Source: Pseudogymnoascus destructans (Eukaryota > Ascomycota > Leotiomycetes > Thelebolales > Thelebolaceae). Taken from it: a stretch of DNA of 64,000 nt. Positions 53,893-64,000 of this stretch are shown here, piece by piece. Where the stretch lies: NCBI RefSeq assembly GCF_001641265.1, contig NW_020167533.1:744001-808000 (forward strand). The letters are read 5' to 3'. The notes below the pieces were generated by a model. It was given only the letters and a program-made list of their open reading frames with translations. It ran no database searches and had not been told where the DNA came from. Made by a program: the position numbers and the translations under genes. Each line of letters begins with the position of its first letter. Position 1 is the stretch's first letter.

Positions 53893-56800
53893 CTACTTTC
53901 TAACCGTGGTATCCTGTGCAGCCGCATCTATCGCCCTCTTATGTAACAGTTGCCTCACCTCCTCCTCCAACATCCTCTTCTCCCGCTCCTCGTCTTCCTT
54001 CTCTTGCTCCTCTAATATTTCAGCCTCAGTCGCACCCTTCGTCCCGCTCAGTACATCCCTACACGCCATCTCAAATTTCCTCTTCATCGCCTTATCCTTC
54101 TCCAGTTCTTGGAAAACGTCCGTATCAACCGGCCAGAACGTCTTGCGTACGCTGGCGACCCCAAACTCGAAAATTAGGAACGCAGTAAAAGTCACGATAC
54201 CAGTGATCCACCACGGGAGCAACCGTGCAAAGCTCTTGATGAAGCCGTCGCGTACATTATACGCCAGCGATTCTTTGGTGGCGTATATATAGTTAAGAAC
54301 AATATTCCAAAGGGTCCAGAGAGAGATGGAAATAGTAAAGGCGAGTAGTGATAGGAGAGTTTTATTCTGTTTCTCAATGAACCTGTAAAGACACGTTAGT
54401 TTTGTGTGAAACTTAGGCATGTGTTGACATGAACTTACAGGAGTTTCGTGTTGATAATAACGACGCAAATACCGAACGAGAGATCACCCATCGCAAAAAT
54501 CCCATGGTCGCCGGTAATGGCGGGCCACGCAAACAGGCTGACCACCATGAAGTACACAAAGCAAGCTTCAAGAGTAGCCATGAACATCCATCCGAAATAT
54601 TTCCTGATGTTGAACGCCTCGCCACGCTGGCCCTGAGAATACAATTCGGGTACAGCGAGTAAAGTCGCAGCAGACAGATCCTGCTCGAGAATACCCAAGA
54701 AGATGACAGGGAGCGACGTGAACAGCGTGTTGAACATACTCAGACTCCAGGATTCGTAGAAGGAAGAACCGGAATACCCATTCCAACGTTGGTACAGAGC
54801 TTGAGTGAGGTAAAACAGCATCTCCTTCCAGAAAGTCCCTAGCACATACTTTCCAGTACGGACGTAATTCCAACGGCCGTGGACTAATAACAACTTCTGG
54901 AGGAAGCGAAACTGAGCTATCGAGTAATCGGAAATGCGCGCTGCTTGCAAGCCCTCCTTCCCTGTGATACCAATACCGACGTGAGATTCTTGAATCATAG
55001 CGATATCGTTGGCGCCATCACCGATGGCAAGGGTGACAGATCCATTGACACGAAGGCGGATCTTCTTGACGAGAAGCGCCTTTTGCGACGGTGAGGCGCG
55101 GCAGCAAATGACGGAATCGGCGTGGACTGCAAGACTGAAGAATAGCTGGGATAATGTCTCGTTGGCTTCGATATCACTGAGCGTTTGGCCATCAACGACA
55201 ACAACGGAATGCGCAACGGAACCCTTGCTAATGTCCAAAAGTGACGTGGCCATGAGCTGTTCAACAGTACTCAAAATTGTGTCGAGAATTATCACCTTTG
55301 AGTAATCTTTGATAAGACGGCAAGAGTGTCCAATGTTGATGGCCGTCTCGCGCTTATCACCAGTAAGCATCCACAGCTTGATATTCGCTCGTCGAAGCTT
55401 ATCAATAGTTTCGGGCACTCCCTTCTGCAATTTGTCTTCAATAGCAGTAGCGCCAGCCAGGTCGAAATCCTGCTCTATCAAGTCTCCAGCTTCTTCGATC
55501 AGTTCCTGCCGATCGCAGAGACTCGTAGCCGCATCGTGGTATACTTTCTTCCATACGTTATACTCCTGTTCATCGATAAATTTGTATCCGTAGAGCAACG
55601 TGCGAAGACCTTCGGTTGCGAAGTCTTCGATGTGCTGAAAGCAGCGCTCAAAAACCGCCGCCTCATTGACAGCTAGCGATTCATCGACCATGTGATCAAA
55701 GTATTCGTCTTCATCGATGATCACGGACGCGAACGACTTCCTAGGCATCTGAAGCGATGTTTTTGGACTCGCATATTCAATAGAATTAGCGGCAGAGTGA
55801 GGTTCGGTATTAGTTTCGCAGTCCTCAAGCCACGATTTCATTTCTTCTCGGAATGGCTTGAACCTGTTCCCAACTCCACTCGTCCTTGGAGCAGCACCTA
55901 GACTGGTCCGCGCGAGGTCTAAACTCCTTTTCAAGTCAATGCTCATGCTGTTCCTTGGGCTGCCATTGTATGCATCACTTCTCCGCCTCAGAGCCTGCTC
56001 CGCATCCATGCTCTTGCGCATGCTGGATCTTCGCTCAACCTCCACCCTTTTCTGTGTGGCGAGGTGGCTGAGCTTCAATCGCTTCACAACCGCCGAGTCA
56101 GCTCCCTTGCAGAATACGCATCGACGGCCGTCAGGAAAGCGGACGATTATGGACATACGCTTCCTCTTACTAGTGAACTCGATCACATCAAGAACGGTAT
56201 AAACCTCGACAGTTTCAAGGCCAGTAGATCCATTAGGGCGGGTCTTTAATGTAATCGTCTGGGCAGCTCTGTCAATGACCATGTAACCGAGATCTTGAGC
56301 CGTTCGAACAAGAGCAAGTTCATCCGGTGAGGCAGCTTGAAAATCGACTGTTCCATCTTCCTGTGTCTCAGGGAGACAGGTGTGGCAGAGTGCCAATGAG
56401 AGCAAAAAGAATCTAGCCTTTCGAGCAAACACACTATGCGGCTTGTGGCGCAGGTATTCTAGCAGCTGTTGTGTCTTCAGCTGCTGCGATTGCCCCATTA
56501 CCGATCGTGCTGCAGTATTCAAAATTTGGGTGCCTGCAAGGGCTCCCTTTCCATACTCAGCTTCCGAGCTTCTATCGCCCGCGTTCGTCGAATCGATGGT
56601 ATAGCGGGTTGAACTTGACCCTCGTGACTTCCTTGCATTTTGTTTGCCTTTTCCTGCCGCTTTTCCTGCCGGCGCCGCTAAGGCAGCTTCCTTCTGAATA
56701 TCAAAATCGTGGAGCCAAGACACTCCGGCAACGCTCATCTTACGGAAGCGCATGACGTTATCTGTAAGAGTTCCTGTCTTGTCGGAAAAGATGTAGCTGA

Positions 56801-58562
56801 TCTGGCCTAGTTCCTCGTTGATAGTTGTAGTATTGGCTTGCATAGGTGTGTCAGAAATCGGGTCGTACATGTCGATGTCGTTCATGAGTAACAGTTGCCA
56901 CAACTTAATAATCTCCAAGCTCACGTACAACGAGAGTGGAATCATAGTGTTGAACATAATGATGAAGCTGGATAGAATTTGCCCAGCTGGTACTCTCGCG
57001 TTGGACAGGTACCACGATTTCGACTCGACATTCTTTGACCAGATCTGGTAAGCAATGGTGCATATACTTGCCAAGCCGAGGACGAAAAAAACGATAATGA
57101 TAACGACTCTGTTGACAACGAATTGCATGGTAGGCGCCTTAATTCTCGGGTTTTTGTTGGCATTCATTCGAATTTTGCACTCCTCTCCAGTGTTAACCAC
57201 CATTCCAATGGCAGTATTTGTGTTGCGAAGAACACTGCCACGGTAAACAATCTCGACGGTAGTAAGTGGTAGGGTGACGCCATCTACTGTGACTCTGCCC
57301 TCGAAGTTGTACAAATCGATATTGGGATCCTCAGCCACAAATAGCGCATCACACTTTGCTATGGCATTCGCATTTTGACACTTGCCCGCCATATTGGGAG
57401 ACGGTTGCTTGGCTTTGAGGTTGGTTTCGCCGTCTAGTGCCATGGTCTCGATATAGGCAATATTGTTCACGCCATCGGAATGGAGCAGTACAATATCCGC
57501 CGGAACCGCATCGTTTCTGGCGAGGTTTATAACGTTCCCAACCTTGACATCTTGCCACTTGGTGGCAACCCAAACATCCGAATCGTCAGTTTCGGACTCG
57601 GAAACCTCGCGCATAACTTTGGTTTCTCTCCTGTTTTCCGCCTTATCCAACTTATAACGGCGGACATCGTCATAACCTTCTTTCGCCATACTCAAAGTAA
57701 TGAAGACTAGCAGCGGAACGATCGTCGTATATGTACCAGTGGTACTCAGCCCTGGGATCATCTGAAGAATTGAAATAATTAGGAAGTAAAAATTAGCGAT
57801 CTTTCCGAACTGGAACAAAAGCTGTCTCGGCAAGAAATTCCATAGCGTGTATCTGGAAGAACGTATAGAGTTCCCAATGTAGTCCTTGTTTGTTCTTTCG
57901 TCCATGCAAGGCCGTCTCCTCGACGGGTCTAGGTATATATGCCGTCCATCTTTACTTGGTGGGATATCCTGAATTCTAAGAATGCGTTTTCTCAATTCCT
58001 TGTATGTCTTCTTGCAGTTCGTCTCAACTCTTGAAATCAGACCATTTTTCCTCTGCTGTATAACCCATTGTGAGTAATTCGGTAGAGAATCAGTTATGAA
58101 ATTGCTCTTTGACTCTTGTATGGGAGGAAGTTCTGCTGCAGGTGTCGCAGCAAGTTCGGGTCTTGCGTCTTCTTTCTTGTCCTCGATTGGTGCCGCGGTT
58201 GGTGGGACAAGGTAGCCATCCTGCGGTGGTTGTGGCGGTCCGCTTTCCGCAAGCTCGATGCCTTTCGTGGCAAGTGTCCCGACACCTCTGGTGAACAGAG
58301 CTCGTCTCAGTGAGTAACCTCGATCGCGGCCGGTTGGAGATGTCGGTGATAACGCTGGCGATATGGCAGGCTGCCATGGTGGTATAGGTGCGGTGTTGGC
58401 CCTGGGTAATGGGGTTGTGGACAAAGGGCTAAGAGGCGACGGGGTCCTCTGCGCAGAACTGCCCCGGCCAGCGGCTGCCCTTGTGTCTATTGTCAAGTTT
58501 CGACGTTGCGCATTGTTTTCTACGGCGGCAGATGGAGCATCTGGCTTTGGCTCATCTGACAT
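53893..58562 (-). CDS. P4-type ATPase, phospholipid flippase (Dnf3-like)
   Basis: Membrane ATPase that moves aminophospholipids to the cytosolic leaflet. Exons 58562-54439 and 54382-53893 with a 56-bp intron (GTAAGT...ACAG) give 1537 residues. The frame stays open upstream to 58691 but without an ATG, so MSDEPKPDAP is taken as start. A long Ser/Pro-rich N-terminus precedes TNKDYIGNSIRSSRYTLWNF. Core motifs: MALDGETNLKAKQ (actuator), FSDKTGTLTDNVMRF (phosphorylated Asp), KGADSAVVKRL, LTGDKRETAINIGHSC and AIGDGANDIAMIQESHVGIG, with about ten membrane helices. The C-terminal exon adds the last helices (LLAFTISISLWTLW; WWITGIVTFTAFLIFEF) and a coiled-coil tail. Likeness to Dnf3 rests on overall layout and length; other flippases are less likely but not excluded. 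Confidence 0.88.
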
Positions 58563-58691
58563 GCTTCGTATGAGCCGATCCCTAACGCCTTCATACGGAG
58601 TAGCTTCAACCAGAGGATTTATCCAGCAAAGAAGGGTTCCGCTGAGGGTCGCGCGGGGGCCTCGTCGGTTGTCGGAGAAAAAGGTTGGCAC

Positions 58692-60156
58692 TCTAGTGAA
58701 GATAATTATATTTAGTTGGCTGCATTGAATCCCCCGCGGAATTTAACAGGAGCGCGCGTCGTGTTGAATTGGTTGGCTATCGCTCTGGCTAGATCGTCCG
58801 ACTCGATGTAGGTCCAACACGAAAATCGTTGTTTGCGAGATGTGAGATGTGGCATTTAAAGCCGCGACAACGAATGACTTTCGACTCGAGAATTTTGAAG
58901 TAATAGCGATGAATAATAGATTAACCAGCGACAGGTAAAACGGCGGGCTCGTCTTCCGACAGTCGGCTGAATAGAGTTGTGGCAGTTCTAAGCCACGTGG
59001 TGGCTGACTAGTAAAGAAAAAAGTGGCTGTTCTAGAAATAGTTACTTTATTGGCCCCACTGTCAATTTCCCCGCAACCGCAACCGGTCGATTCAGCGCCT
59101 TCTTTCTTTCTTATATATCAGAGCGATTCTCTCTCTTGAAAATAGTCGATTCTTCTCTGATTGATCATCATTGATCCTAACGGATATTTCCATTGATCTT
59201 CAGTTATCCCCATTGTTCGTTACCATGGTATGGTAGGTGACATACGCTCCACACAACACGAGTCGTCGTCCAGGTCGTTGTTCCCGCCGCAAGTTTACAC
59301 AGCCCCACGCCCCACGAACGCCCACGACAGCTCGTTCTGTCCTCTTTTTTGGCCCACAAAAGTCATCCCCGCGTCCCCGTATTGCGCGAGTATTGCGCGA
59401 GTATTGCGCCGTTGTTTTCGTCCGAGTAACGTTTTTCTCTCGTCATGCCTATTATGGGTGTATATGTCTCACAACACTCCAAGACCAAACTAGAAGGGTT
59501 CGGTCAGTCAACACTGCTTGCATAGCACCAGTTGACAGTAGGGGTCCATGTAGCAACGTTTGAACACAACTCTTGCATTCGCGTATTGTGACTGCCGGTT
59601 CATCTACTGCCGACAGGCCCTCATGCAATCCCCAACCGGCCATCCGTGATAGACCCAGCTTGAAAGCCATCGATCGATGCAAGTGGGACGCATCCCAGGC
59701 AAAAGGACACAAAAAGGCTGAAAACACATTCCCCGTTAACGCTGAAGACATTAGTGATAGCAGGGCGGGAAGGACCTGGATCGGATTTCGATAGTTCCAT
59801 ATAGCTCCGCTGCCAGTCAATGAATGGATTGGGCGTTGTGCTCTTGGGCATGAGGTCCAGGCTGGCCCATTAGAAAGTCGGTTAGTAAGGTAGGTCGTGT
59901 AACATCTGTGAATCACTGTGGATCACCAGGATTAGCCATGACTATTCGAATAGTCAAATATTACGTAAGCATGACTAGTCATAATCATGAATATTCAAGT
60001 CGATCACTTTTCTCCACCCCACTAACTTCAAAAATATAATTAAATAACCAGAATATGTATTAAAACTAAAACTACAATCAAACCCTTGTTAAGACGATGG
60101 CATCCATAGCAAGGATTTCCATCGTCTTATCATATATATCATTATATAGAGTAATA
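58692..60156. other. flippase upstream region and intergenic sequence
   Basis: The first ~500 bases are the flippase promoter and leader. From 59230 to 59900 there are overlapping open frames on both strands without recognisable domains. Near 59940-60000 the sequence is rich in short palindromes (GACTATTCGAATAGTC, GACTAGTC). No supported gene. Confidence 0.4.
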
Positions 60157-60317
60157 TTATGTAATCCACCTATCTAATGTAACCTGCTGCTGTGACTGGG
60201 CTTGAATAGCCTCAAAGGCTGTTTGCAGCTGCTCTAGTGCTCGTATATGCCCTGTAGTAAGGGCATCCTGGCCTTCAGAATACTCAATCAGTATCTGGAG
60301 GGCATCCTGGGCCTCTT
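60157..60317 (-). pseudogene. C-terminal fragment of a DNA transposase (copy 2)
   Basis: On the minus strand: EAQDALQILIEYSEGQDAL, then GHIRALEQLQTAFEAIQAQS then QVTLDRWIT and TAA. It is the same family as the fragment at 5108-5269. Its upstream part has been cut by repeat X starting at 60318. Confidence 0.45.
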
Positions 60318-62260
60318 TGTCATACTGACATTCGTTGCACTCAGTTTGCTATCAAACTCAAGAGCAAACTTGGAAATCGTAATGGTGGGTGCACCAGATG
60401 TGAGAATCTAGCCACCCAAGGAAGGGATGAATTTACTAAGACAACACACTGTCTTAGGAAACAGAGCCAAAGGGTCGTAGCTTAGACTATTCCACAACGC
60501 AGCAATCAGGTGTGTGATGTAGTGAAGTGTGTAATGTTGGGTGCACCAGATATGAGAATCTAGCCACCCAAGGAAGGGATGAATTTACTAAGACAACACA
60601 CTGTCTTAGGAAACAGAGCCAAAGGGTTGTAGCTTAGACTATTCCACAACGCAGCAATCAGGTGTATGATGTGGTGAAGTGGTTTAGACAAGTTGCAACA
60701 AATGTTGAGTCTGAGAACTCAGGGGTAAGTCAGAGGTTAGCACCTCACTGACTTTTCAAAAACAGAGAATAACAAGATCAATGCTTGGAAGCTTGGAAAA
60801 GACGTAGAAGTATGTGCTAGTCGATTTACTGTATTGCCTGCTTGCCCTTTCTTAAGGAAAGGGCCAATCCTATTTATGCCAAAGGAGTGTAGTTCTCTCA
60901 TTTTCCATGACTTTCCATGACTAACCAGGCTTGGTAAATGTATTAGAAATCAAGTGCGACCCACAACTAGCTTGCTAATCATGTAGTGAACGTAAGAGAA
61001 TCCCATAGAACCATCTCTTGGGTTCCTAGCCTATAGGAAGTGAAAAGGAGGTCCAAGGTCAGAGTACCTATAGACAAATTATGTCATAACTTAACCAATC
61101 TTGTGGGTAACTAAGGAGCGATGACGTGTAATGAATCATAGAGGGTTGTAGAAGCTTCTAGAGCTATCGTTCATGTTCCTAGGCCTCTAGTTGGTAGAGA
61201 TATGCCATGTGGTAGTATTGGCCCACCCCCTTAAGGAGGAGATTTTCTTAATAACTTGTTCAATGAGTGTCCAAATGATATGCCGTGATGTATGTAGCAT
61301 AAACAGATGTAGTAGAAGAGTTTGCAGCAATCGTTGAGTAGTATTGCTTCTGTTGTTGGTGTGATAAGCCAAGATATGTATGGTGACTTGTAGGTTTGAG
61401 GAGGAGATTTCTAAGTTTGCTCTTGAGTTTGATAGCAAACTGAGTGCAACGAATGTCAGTATGACAAAGTGGTTCAGACAAGTTGCAACAAATGTTGAGT
61501 CTGGGAACTCAGGGGTAAGTCAGAGGTTAACACCTCACTGACTTTTCAGAAACAAGGAGTAACAAGATCAATGCTTGGAAGCTTGGAAAAGACGTGGAAG
61601 TATGTGATAGTCGATTTACTGTATTGTCTGCTTGCCCTTTCTTAAGGAAAGGGCAATCCTATTTATGCTAAAGGAGTGTAGTTCTCTCATTTTCCAAGAC
61701 TTTCCATGACTTACCAGGCTTGGTAACTGTAGTCGACGTAAGAGAATCCCATAGAACCATCTCTTAGGTTCGTAGCCTATAGGAAGTAAAAGGAGGTCCA
61801 AGGTCAGAGTACCCCTATAGACAAATTATGTCATAGACAAATTATGTCATAGACAAATTATGTCATAGACAAATTATGTCATAACTTAACCAATCTTGTG
61901 GGTAACTAAAGAGCGATGACATATAATGAATCATAGGGTTCGTAGGAGCTTTTAGAGCTATCGTTCATACTCCTAGGCCTCTAGTTGGTAGACATATGTC
62001 ATGTGGTAGTATGAGTGATGTCATGTAATGAATCATAGAGGGTTGTAGAGATATGCTATGTGGTAATATCGGCCCAGTAACTAAGGAGCGATGATGTGTA
62101 ATGAATCATAGATGGTTGTAGCAATCGTTGAGTAGTATTGCTCTTGTTGTTGGTGTGATAAGCCAAAATATGTATAGTGACTTGTAGGTTTGAGGAGGAG
62201 ATTTCCAAGTTTGCTCTTGAGTTTGATAGCAAACTGAGTACAACGAATGTCAGTATGACA
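60318..62260. repeat. repeat X, fullest copy, inverted ends of about 58 bp
   Basis: Left end TGTCATACTGACATTCGTTG continuing to AGCAAACTTGGAAAT (60318-60377). The right end 62202-62260 is its inverted copy with one or two differences. Each end itself can fold (GTTTGCT...AGCAAAC). A third inverted copy of the end lies inside at about 61403-61465. The interior holds at least three partial copies of the unit that begins GTAATGGTGGGTGCACC and contains CTTGCCCTTTCTTAAGGAAA (60379, 60532, and from ~61475), and ACAAATTATGTCATAG repeated four times near 61825-61885. No protein domain is seen. Confidence 0.72.
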
Positions 62261-62710
62261 ATCATGTGATGTTAGAATTTAAGATAGAGTTAACTTACCT
62301 ACAACTAGGTTGTTATACTTAATAGTAAGTGTTCATTCCTTATTTTCAATAATAGGATTTAACTCTCTAGTAAAGAGTTTTTCCTAAAAATATAAGGAAG
62401 GTTATTTAAAGGAAGAGTATAGCTAGTGCTATTATATTGATCCTTAGAAGAAGACATAATTGTCGTAAAGATAGTATAAAGTGTTGTTATAGTTATTTAT
62501 GTTTTAATTAAAAGTTAGTTAAGGAGGGAGTTAAGGCTCTATATATACCTAGATTATAAATTCTAGACTATTCTATATAGATATATTTATAAGCATTTAT
62601 AAGTGTAAGGAGACAGGGCACCCAGCTCACACTAATAGCATATGAGAGTGCGAGTCGGAGGCTAAACGGATGCTATCCTATAGGTCTACTACGAAGGATA
62701 CAAAAAAGAT
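62261..62710. other. AT-rich stretch, no gene seen
   Basis: Strongly AT-rich sequence without long open frames, consistent with mutated transposon sequence. Confidence 0.45.
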
Positions 62711-62711
62711 G

Positions 62712-62878
62712 AAGGGGGAACCCTGTGAGTCAATTCCGTTAAATACCCGAAACCCATCCGACTCGGTTAGCCCACCCAAATGATTACACGTGACCAAGGG
62801 GAACCCCGTGAGTCAATTCCCTCATGTACCCGAAACCCATCCGACTCGGTTAGCCCACCCAAATGATCACTCGTGACC
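62712..62878. repeat. two tandem copies of an 83-bp unit
   Basis: Both copies run from AAGGGG(G)AACCC(C/T)GTGAGTCAATTCC, through CCCGAAACCCATCCGACTCG, to GTGACC. They differ at several bases, mainly in the middle. Confidence 0.8.
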
Positions 62879-62905
62879 CGCAGAAACATTTCATTTTTCT
62901 TATCT

Positions 62906-62962
62906 TATACCTTATTAGGCTTACTATACCGAAATAGGTAATAGTAAGCCTAATAAGGTATA
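62906..62962. repeat. perfect 22-bp inverted repeat (hairpin)
   Basis: Left arm TATACCTTATTAGGCTTACTAT (62906-62927, written here as TATACCTTATTAGG...) pairs exactly with 62941-62962 around a 13-base loop that can itself pair ACC with GGT. It is followed by four AATCATGATT palindromes between 62966 and 63055. Confidence 0.8.
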
Positions 62963-63055
62963 GATTATAATCATGATTATAAATCATGATTATGATTATG
63001 CGCTTTGTAAATAATCATGATTATGATTACGACCTAATTAATCATGATTATAATT

Positions 63056-63527
63056 GTTTTCTAACCCTATGAATCACTGCCTGTTGACAACAGCCCAACA
63101 GTTGTTAGAAGAGGAGTGTTCTAATTAAAGTGTTTACAGTCTATATAATTCTACCTAAGAAGCCAAAAGATGTGCCGTGCAAGCCAATGAACGCAAGATT
63201 ATTACTGTAGCTCGTAAATTACAAGTTTAACATGCCTGTCTGCAATACCGTAGGAAAATGAAAATACAAAATAGAGATGCGATTGGACCGAAGGGGGTAT
63301 TCCGTTCTATAACCTGTCGTCATATCGCCCATTCCTCAAAATAACCTCCCTCATAAACCGCGTAGCGAATGATATGTAGGCAAAGGAAAGATGTCGAGGT
63401 CCTGCCCGAGCGTATTATGTAGTGTGCGGCGAGATTTGAAAATAGTATGCGTAGCTGTCGTCGTCGCTGTCTTCGTTTCCGCCTGTGGATGCCGATGTAT
63501 GTTTTTTTTTTGTCCTCCGGCATTTGC
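63056..63527. other. downstream region, no gene seen
   Basis: AT-rich to mixed sequence; no supported gene. It lies beyond the 3' end of the partial SANT-like gene. Confidence 0.4.
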
Positions 63528-63591
63528 CATCTATCCCATCCAATTCGTATCCACTCTGTCATCTATCCCATCCAATTCGTATCCACTCTGT
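63528..63591. repeat. perfect tandem duplication of 32 bp
   Basis: Two identical units starting CATCTATCCCATCCAATTCG at 63528 and 63560. Confidence 0.9.
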
Positions 63592-63814
63592 CATCAACCA
63601 ACCGCCAAACTCCGTATCCGTGCCATCATATCCTAACATCCCCTAAATATCTCTCAAGTGAAAGATCCCTAAGGTCCTCCTCGTTTCTAGAATCGTCATT
63701 CTCACTTTCGTTGTCACTGTCGTTGTCACTGTCGATGTCGCTGTCAGCCAGATCTGAATACTCTTGGTTGTCCCCGAACGCAGAAGCTTGCGGTCCTGCT
63801 GGAGACGCTGACTG

Positions 63815-63934
63815 CTATAACTCATCTGCCTTCTCCCGGCACGCTGCCGGTGTAAAACCTGTCCCCACCTTGCCCGCAACGATGCGCCACTTCTCCTGCT
63901 CATATTCTTGAAGTGCAACGCGAAGCTTCTGAAC
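63815..63934 (-). CDS. last exon of a SANT/Myb-like protein (partial)
   Basis: After an acceptor (CTTTAG, ending 63935) the minus strand encodes VQKLRVALQEYEQEKWRIVA then GKVGTGFTPAACREKADEL and a TAG. The pattern L..AL..Y...KW..IA.KVG.GF.P.ACREKA is the C-terminal half of a fungal SANT/Myb-like DNA-binding domain. Upstream exons lie beyond the window edge. After the TAG the same frame stays open for 50 more codons with a long Asp/Ser/Asn/Glu-rich acidic tail, so the stop may be a recent mutation in a longer gene. Confidence 0.5.
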   Translation of the reverse strand, partial: VQKLRVALQEYEQEKWRIVAGKVGTGFTPAACREKADEL

Positions 63935-64000
63935 CTAAAGTAGATCCACGTTAGCTAGTGAATTTGCGAAGGCGGGGTTATTTTTACGGTTTCATCGGTC

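Noticed and set aside
54435..58691. start of the flippase at 58691
   Set aside because: The frame is open there but without an ATG. The first in-frame ATG found is at 58562, and that was used.
59452..59916. 154-codon minus-strand open frame
   Set aside because: No recognisable domain and no splice context. It overlaps an open frame on the other strand and lies in intergenic DNA.

Overview
This is a window of a filamentous ascomycete nuclear genome (Pezizomycotina; the class, perhaps Dothideomycetes, is only a guess). The grounds are fungal-type housekeeping genes with short 48-230 bp spliceosomal introns (GTAAGT/GTATGT donors, CTAAC-like branch sites), fungal proteins such as Mdm10, Gep4, Mrt4, Dnf-type flippase and Lcb2, and a dense load of typical fungal transposons (Fot/pogo, MULE, chromodomain Gypsy, hAT, Tc1). 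Many transposon copies carry stops and frameshifts.

Host genes sit in compact islands. Left: MDM10 (-) and MRT4 (+) share a 261-bp divergent promoter; then a tRNA-Ser and a frameshifted secreted acid phosphatase (-). POL3, the DNA polymerase delta catalytic subunit (-), is at 10.9-14.4 kb. Middle: a rhomboid protease (+) converges on a WD40 protein (-) at 28.3-33.3 kb; a small unknown protein and LCB2 serine palmitoyltransferase (-) lie at 37-41 kb; acetoacetyl-CoA synthetase (+) at 43-45.5 kb. Right: GEP4 (-) and SMD3 (+) are divergent at 51.9-53.6 kb, followed by a P4-ATPase lipid flippase (-) to 58.6 kb. The last exon of a SANT/Myb-like gene enters at the right edge. Lipid and mitochondrial functions recur (Mdm10, Gep4, Lcb2, P4-ATPase), but nothing shows co-regulation.

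Between the islands are transposons. From about 14.8 to 27.6 kb one old Tc1-like relic has been split repeatedly. A MULE with a 9-bp target duplication (15158-25240) sits in its transposase. A Gypsy element with 5-bp duplication CATTC and a pogo element with TA duplication sit inside the MULE. A solo LTR with duplication ATGGT lies further along the relic and is itself interrupted by another pogo relic and a repeat called X here. A Fot-type element at 34.1-35.9 kb keeps a long open frame but has lost the first catalytic Asp.

The most unusual object is a 4.5-kb hAT element (46172-50689, near-perfect 8-bp duplication). Within one pair of hAT ends it holds a decayed hAT transposase and, divergently, a retroviral-like (Ginger/KRBA2-type) integrase gene with a 24-bp-repeat linker and a C-terminal CXC cysteine domain. 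Repeat X (best copy 60318-62260, terminal inverted repeats near 58 bp) occurs at three places. The right 4 kb is AT-rich and carries hairpins and short tandem repeats.
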